NCBI GenBank assembly: GCA_049642385.1
Contig: JBAROU010000051.1
Coordinates: 1-17,190, forward strand
Origin: JBAROU01 sp049642385
GTDB lineage: Bacteria > Chloroflexota > Dehalococcoidia > DSTF01 > RBG-16-68-14
Length of the DNA: 17,190 nucleotides
Direction of reading: 5' to 3'
Both the position numbers and the translations under genes were made by a program. Position 1 is the first letter of the stretch. The number at the start of each line of letters is the position of its first letter. This document shows positions 14,011 through 17,190 of this stretch, piece by piece. The notes beneath the pieces were generated by a model that searched no databases, had not been told where the DNA came from, and saw nothing but the letters and a program-made list of their open reading frames with translations.

Positions 14011-15672
14011 TCACATGCGGTCAGGAGCGCTCATGCCCATCAGGGTGAGCGACGTCGCCAGCACGGACTTCGCCGCCGCGATCAGCTTCAGGCGGGCCTT
14101 CGAGAGATCGGCGTTGTCTTCGTCCACGACGCGACACTGCTCGTAAAAGTCGTGGAACGTCGCCGCGAGCTCCTGAGTGTAATGAGGCAGGTGATGCGGC
14201 TCAAGCGTACGGGCGATCGATTCGACGAGCTCCGGCAGCAGGAGCATCTTGCGGATCAGCGTGAGCTCCGTTGGGTGCGTGAGCAGCGCGGTGTCGCCTC
14301 CCTCGATGCCGCCGAACTGCTCTTGGGCGCGCGTCAGGATGCCGGCTATCCGCGCGTGCGCGTACTGGACATAGTAGACCGGGTTGTCCGAGCTCTGCTG
14401 TTTGGCGAGCTCGAGGTCGAAGTCGATCGGCGCGTCGGCGGAGCGCGACAGGAAGAAGAACAGGCAAGCGTCCTTGCCCACGTCGTCGAACACTTCGCGT
14501 AGCGTGATGATGTCACCGCTGCGTTTGGAGAGCTTGAGCACCTCATCGCCGCGGCGAAGCGTGACGAGCTGTCCGATAATGATCGCGAGGCGTTCGGGGT
14601 CGAGGCCCATCGCCTCCACCGCGAGCTGGAGCGGCCGCACGTGGCCCTGGTGATCGGCGCCCCAAATGTCGATCACGCGGTCAAAGTTGCGCGTGATGAA
14701 CTTGCCATAGTGGTAGCCGATATCGGTGGCGAGATATGTAGGCGCGCCGTTCGAGCGCACGAGCACCTCGTCCTTGTCCGCGCCGACTTGGCTAGTGGCG
14801 AACCAGACCGCGCCCTCGCGCTCGATAACGAGGCCCTTCTCGCGCAGTAGATCCATCGCTTTGTCGTACAGGCCTTCCTCATACACTGCTCGCTCTAAGT
14901 ACCAGCTGTCGTAGTGCACGCCCAGATCGGTGAGATCGCGCCGGATCCATTCCATCACCTGCTCCATGCCGAAACGCGTGAGCTCGACGGGAGCGTCTTT
15001 GCCGTCTGGCCGGAGCATGCCGTCACCGAAGCTATTGCGCGCTTGCTCTGCTAGTTCGATCATGTACTCACCGACATAGCCATCTTCTGGGATAGGCGCG
15101 TCGCGGCCGAAGAGTTGTTGATAGCGCGCATGCAGCGTGCGTCCGAAGACGTCGACCTGTGCCCCAGCGTCGTTGAAGTAGTATTCTGTCTCGACCTTGT
15201 AATCCGCGGCAGCGAGCACACGCGCGAGCGCGCTGCCCATGGCCGCCCAGCGTCCGTTGCCGGCGTGCAGGGGACCGGTGGGGTTGGCGCTGACAAACTC
15301 GACTTGCACCCGTTGGCCCTGTCCGACGGGTACGTTTGCGAACGCTGGACCGGCGTCGAGAATTGCGTTTACTTGCTGCGCGAGCCAGCGCGGCTCAAGA
15401 TGGAAGTTGACGAAGCCCGGCGGTACCACCTCGACGCGCTCGACGGCATCCGAGGCGGGGACGTGACGGGCGAGCACATGGCCAAGGTCCAGCGGCTTGG
15501 CGCGGGCGGCGCGGGCGAGCCGCAACGGCAGGCTGGTGGCGTAATCGCCGTGCTCCGGGCGCTGCGGCCGTTCGATAACGATGTCAGGCAGCGGGACAGC
15601 GGGCAGGTCGCCGGCCTGTTTGGCCCGCTCGACGGCCTGTTCGACCAGACTGGCGATCTCGTCCTTGATCAC
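14011..15672 (-). CDS. argS: Arginyl-tRNA synthetase
   Basis: This enzyme charges tRNA-Arg with arginine using ATP; it is a cytoplasmic class I synthetase. The 553-residue protein shows the Arg-tRNA synthetase N-terminal domain (PEHGDYATSLPLRLARAA). The HIGH-type motif is NPTGPLHAGNGR, with HAGN at 136-139 (Asn in place of the last His, a variant accepted in ArgRS). The KMSKS-type loop is KLSKR (380-384) followed by SGD. The DALR anticodon-binding domain carries YYVQYAHARIAGIL, and the protein has the characteristic ending GMSAPDRM. The start is GTG 15672, overlapping the TGA of the upstream DUF402 gene by 4 bp (GTGA at 15672-15669), so translation is coupled. No strong separate ribosome-binding site is present. 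Length is normal. Confidence 0.97.
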   Translation of the reverse strand: MIKDEIASLVEQAVERAKQAGDLPAVPLPDIVIERPQRPEHGDYATSLPLRLARAARAKPLDLGHVLARHVPASDAVERVEVVPPGFVNFHLEPRWLAQQVNAILDAGPAFANVPVGQGQRVQVEFVSANPTGPLHAGNGRWAAMGSALARVLAAADYKVETEYYFNDAGAQVDVFGRTLHARYQQLFGRDAPIPEDGYVGEYMIELAEQARNSFGDGMLRPDGKDAPVELTRFGMEQVMEWIRRDLTDLGVHYDSWYLERAVYEEGLYDKAMDLLREKGLVIEREGAVWFATSQVGADKDEVLVRSNGAPTYLATDIGYHYGKFITRNFDRVIDIWGADHQGHVRPLQLAVEAMGLDPERLAIIIGQLVTLRRGDEVLKLSKRSGDIITLREVFDDVGKDACLFFFLSRSADAPIDFDLELAKQQSSDNPVYYVQYAHARIAGILTRAQEQFGGIEGGDTALLTHPTELTLIRKMLLLPELVESIARTLEPHHLPHYTQELAATFHDFYEQCRVVDEDNADLSKARLKLIAAAKSVLATSLTLMGMSAPDRM

Positions 15673-16151
15673 GATCGTTCGAAGGGGAACTCGCCGTGCT
15701 GGGCGAGCGCAACGAGCTTGTCTACCGCGCGACGGGCCTCATCCACGACCTCGGGCGGGTAGCCGAACCGCTCGCTGTGCTCGATGAATTCATCCTCGTC
15801 CAGTACCTCGGTCTCGCCATCGCAGGAGACACGGACGTCGAGATCCAAGTCGACATAATGCACGTTCGCACCGTCGTACTGGGCCGGGGTAGCCACGTTG
15901 CAGTACCAGCCGTCCAGGCCGCCGCCGTGGGGCTTTTCGCGGCGCATCACGTTGTACCAGCGGTCGACCCAGAAGTGGTTGCGCGTGTCGTACGGGTTCG
16001 TCCACGGGCCCTTCCACGTCTGCAGCTCCTGTCCGGCGAAGTTGGAGGTGACCAACAGCGAGCCCTTCTCCAGCACGAACCACGAATCGAACTCCCAGTG
16101 CGGCGAGCCGTCGTACTTCGTCGAACGTACGTGGATGGGACGACTGATCAC
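15669..16151 (-). CDS. DUF402 (FomD-like) family protein
   Basis: The domain is a compact beta-barrel found in nucleoside-di/triphosphate phosphohydrolases and FomD (which hydrolyses a cytidylylated fosfomycin intermediate). The visible signature is RSTKYDGSPHWEF, then FWVDRWYNVMRR, WYCNVATPAQYDG and VDLDLDVRVSCDGE, followed by EVLDEDEFIEHSERFGYPPEVV. The acidic VDLDLDV and DEDEF segments supply metal ligands in the family. From GTG 16151 the product is 160 residues, matching the usual length. GGCGGAG lies 12 nt upstream, and TACACT lies 6 nt upstream, which might instead mean a leaderless transcript. A TTG at 16184 is an alternative. The gene follows the GT-C gene by 38 nt and overlaps argS by 4 bp. 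Substrate unknown. Confidence 0.82.
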   Translation of the reverse strand: MISRPIHVRSTKYDGSPHWEFDSWFVLEKGSLLVTSNFAGQELQTWKGPWTNPYDTRNHFWVDRWYNVMRREKPHGGGLDGWYCNVATPAQYDGANVHYVDLDLDVRVSCDGETEVLDEDEFIEHSERFGYPPEVVDEARRAVDKLVALAQHGEFPFERS

Positions 16152-16189
16152 GTCGCCAGTGTACTCCGCCGGCAGTCGATACAACAGCG

Positions 16190-17188
16190 CTACTGGAGGC
16201 CGGGGCCCTGCAGCTCGTCCACGGTGTCTGCACGCTGGAGGAAGTTGAACCACTTACCGTCGATCTCAAGCGAGCGTGCTTCGTACCGCTCCCACAGGCG
16301 CGGATCCGTGAGCAGTTTGTTTCGGCCCTCGACAGGTGAGGGTATGCTGAACAGACGTTGCAGTTGCTCTTTCGTGAGCGGCCCTTGGTCCGCGTCGTTC
16401 ACGACGATGATCTCCGGTCGCACGTCTTTGAGGACATAGTCGATATTGTACTTCTCGTGCCCGAGCAGTCCTTCGCCCAAGTTTGGCACGTCGGTGTGGG
16501 CGATGGTGACATCGTTCAGTCCGAGCAGATCCAGAAAGTCACGGTCGTTTCCGTAGTACGAAATGGCGCCGATAGCATACGCGGCGATGGTGTAGTCAGC
16601 GGGCGTATGCTCATTAAGCCATGTGCCGAGGAGACGCCGTTCTACGTCCGCATCACGGCCGCGCGGGAGAGCGGGATTGTGGGAGTGCGGCAGGAGCGAC
16701 AGCCCAGCGAGGCTAAGCGCTACGGTCGCAACGAGCGCGACTTGCAACGGCTCAAGCGCAGCGCGTTTGAGCAACACGGCGAAGCCGGCCAGGCCACCCA
16801 AGAACAGTAACGGGAGCATCGGCACCACGAAGCGCCCGTGGCCAAAGTCATCACCGCCTTCAAAGACGATGCCTGCCAGCATCGCCGCGGTGAGCGCGAT
16901 CATGTAGGCGGCATCGTGCCGCAGGCGCAGCCTGCCCAGGAGAACGGCCATGCCTGCGAACATCGCAATCAGGTGGTAGTTGAGGCCAGACGTTGTGATG
17001 TAGCCAAGGCCGCGGCTAAAGATGCTTAGACTCGGCTCCGACTTTGCGTAGTAGGTATTCGGAAGCAAGTAGTCGTAGTAGCTGTAGCGCCACAGAAAAT
17101 ACGAACCGTACAGCATGAGAGCCATACCGCCCCACAGAGCTGCCCTTTGTAGCGCTCGCTTTCGATTCTCGGTCTGGAGCGCTTCTGC
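16190..17188 (-). CDS. GT-C membrane glycosyltransferase, AftB-like, C-terminal part (truncated by window edge)
   Basis: The frame stays open to the right window edge, so the N-terminus is missing. The visible ~332 residues start in a transmembrane region with the motif YYDYLLPNTYYAK. This is a hallmark I associate with AftB-type arabinofuranosyltransferases and relatives that use polyprenyl-phosphate sugars. About five hydrophobic helices follow (including NYHLIAMFAGMAVLLG, FVVPMLPLLFLGGLAG and VALVATVALSLAGLSLL) with GDDFGHGRFVVP between them. The C-terminal ~190 residues are a soluble extracytoplasmic domain: TIAAYAIGAISYYGNDRDFLDLLGLNDVTIAHTDVPN, then HEKYNIDYVLKDVRPEIIVVN. Likely role is adding sugars to an envelope glycan or lipid. 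Donor and acceptor are unknown, and arabinose is not implied. It is the first visible gene of the minus-strand run. Confidence 0.78.
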   Translation of the reverse strand, partial: AEALQTENRKRALQRAALWGGMALMLYGSYFLWRYSYYDYLLPNTYYAKSEPSLSIFSRGLGYITTSGLNYHLIAMFAGMAVLLGRLRLRHDAAYMIALTAAMLAGIVFEGGDDFGHGRFVVPMLPLLFLGGLAGFAVLLKRAALEPLQVALVATVALSLAGLSLLPHSHNPALPRGRDADVERRLLGTWLNEHTPADYTIAAYAIGAISYYGNDRDFLDLLGLNDVTIAHTDVPNLGEGLLGHEKYNIDYVLKDVRPEIIVVNDADQGPLTKEQLQRLFSIPSPVEGRNKLLTDPRLWERYEARSLEIDGKWFNFLQRADTVDELQGPGLQ

Positions 17189-17190
17189 GA

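Overview
This 17.2-kb, high-GC window is an ordinary bacterial chromosomal segment. It has dense, mixed-strand gene packing, several GTG/TTG starts and one tRNA. The gene repertoire (questin-oxidase-like protein, ACT-fused malic enzyme, CaiB/BaiF CoA-transferase next to ferredoxins, DUF402-argS, AftB-like GT-C enzyme, SH3b lipoprotein) resembles uncultured Chloroflexota (Dehalococcoidia-like) genomes. That placement is an inference from style and content, with no decisive marker seen. I see no insertion sequence, phage, CRISPR or defence locus.

Layout. 3-863 (+): 3' part of a questin-oxidase-family protein. 1031-1523 (+): promoter, long leader, a small RRM RNA-binding protein and a hairpin. 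1559-1948 (+): unknown small protein. 1956-2096 (-): a decayed C-terminal scrap of a pyridine-nucleotide-disulfide oxidoreductase. 2153-3610 (-): ACT-malic enzyme. 3785-5724 (+): [2Fe-2S] ferredoxin, 7Fe-type ferredoxin, then a CoA-transferase with its own promoter. 5726-8447 (-): MFS transporter, Yip1-family membrane protein and RsmG. 8828-9066: tRNA-Asp(GTC) with promoter and two hairpins. 9088-10132: a divergent pair, a protein built of eight 22-residue repeats (-) and a LapA-type membrane protein (+), sharing a palindrome-rich control region. 10137-10838 (-): histidine phosphatase. 11117-12370 (+): glutamate dehydrogenase. 12396-17190 (-): a run transcribed in the order GT-C glycosyltransferase, DUF402, argS, inositol-monophosphatase-like enzyme, SH3b lipoprotein.

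Most of the content is housekeeping and central metabolism: malate decarboxylation, glutamate oxidation, acyl-CoA exchange, electron carriers, translation and envelope. The least described items are the 22-residue-repeat protein and its divergent LapA partner, the oxidoreductase remnant, and a recurring arrangement in which a stem-loop begins at or next to the predicted transcription start (ferredoxin, CoA-transferase and tRNA promoters). The last could mean 5'-terminal protective hairpins. No clearly new multi-gene system is evident.
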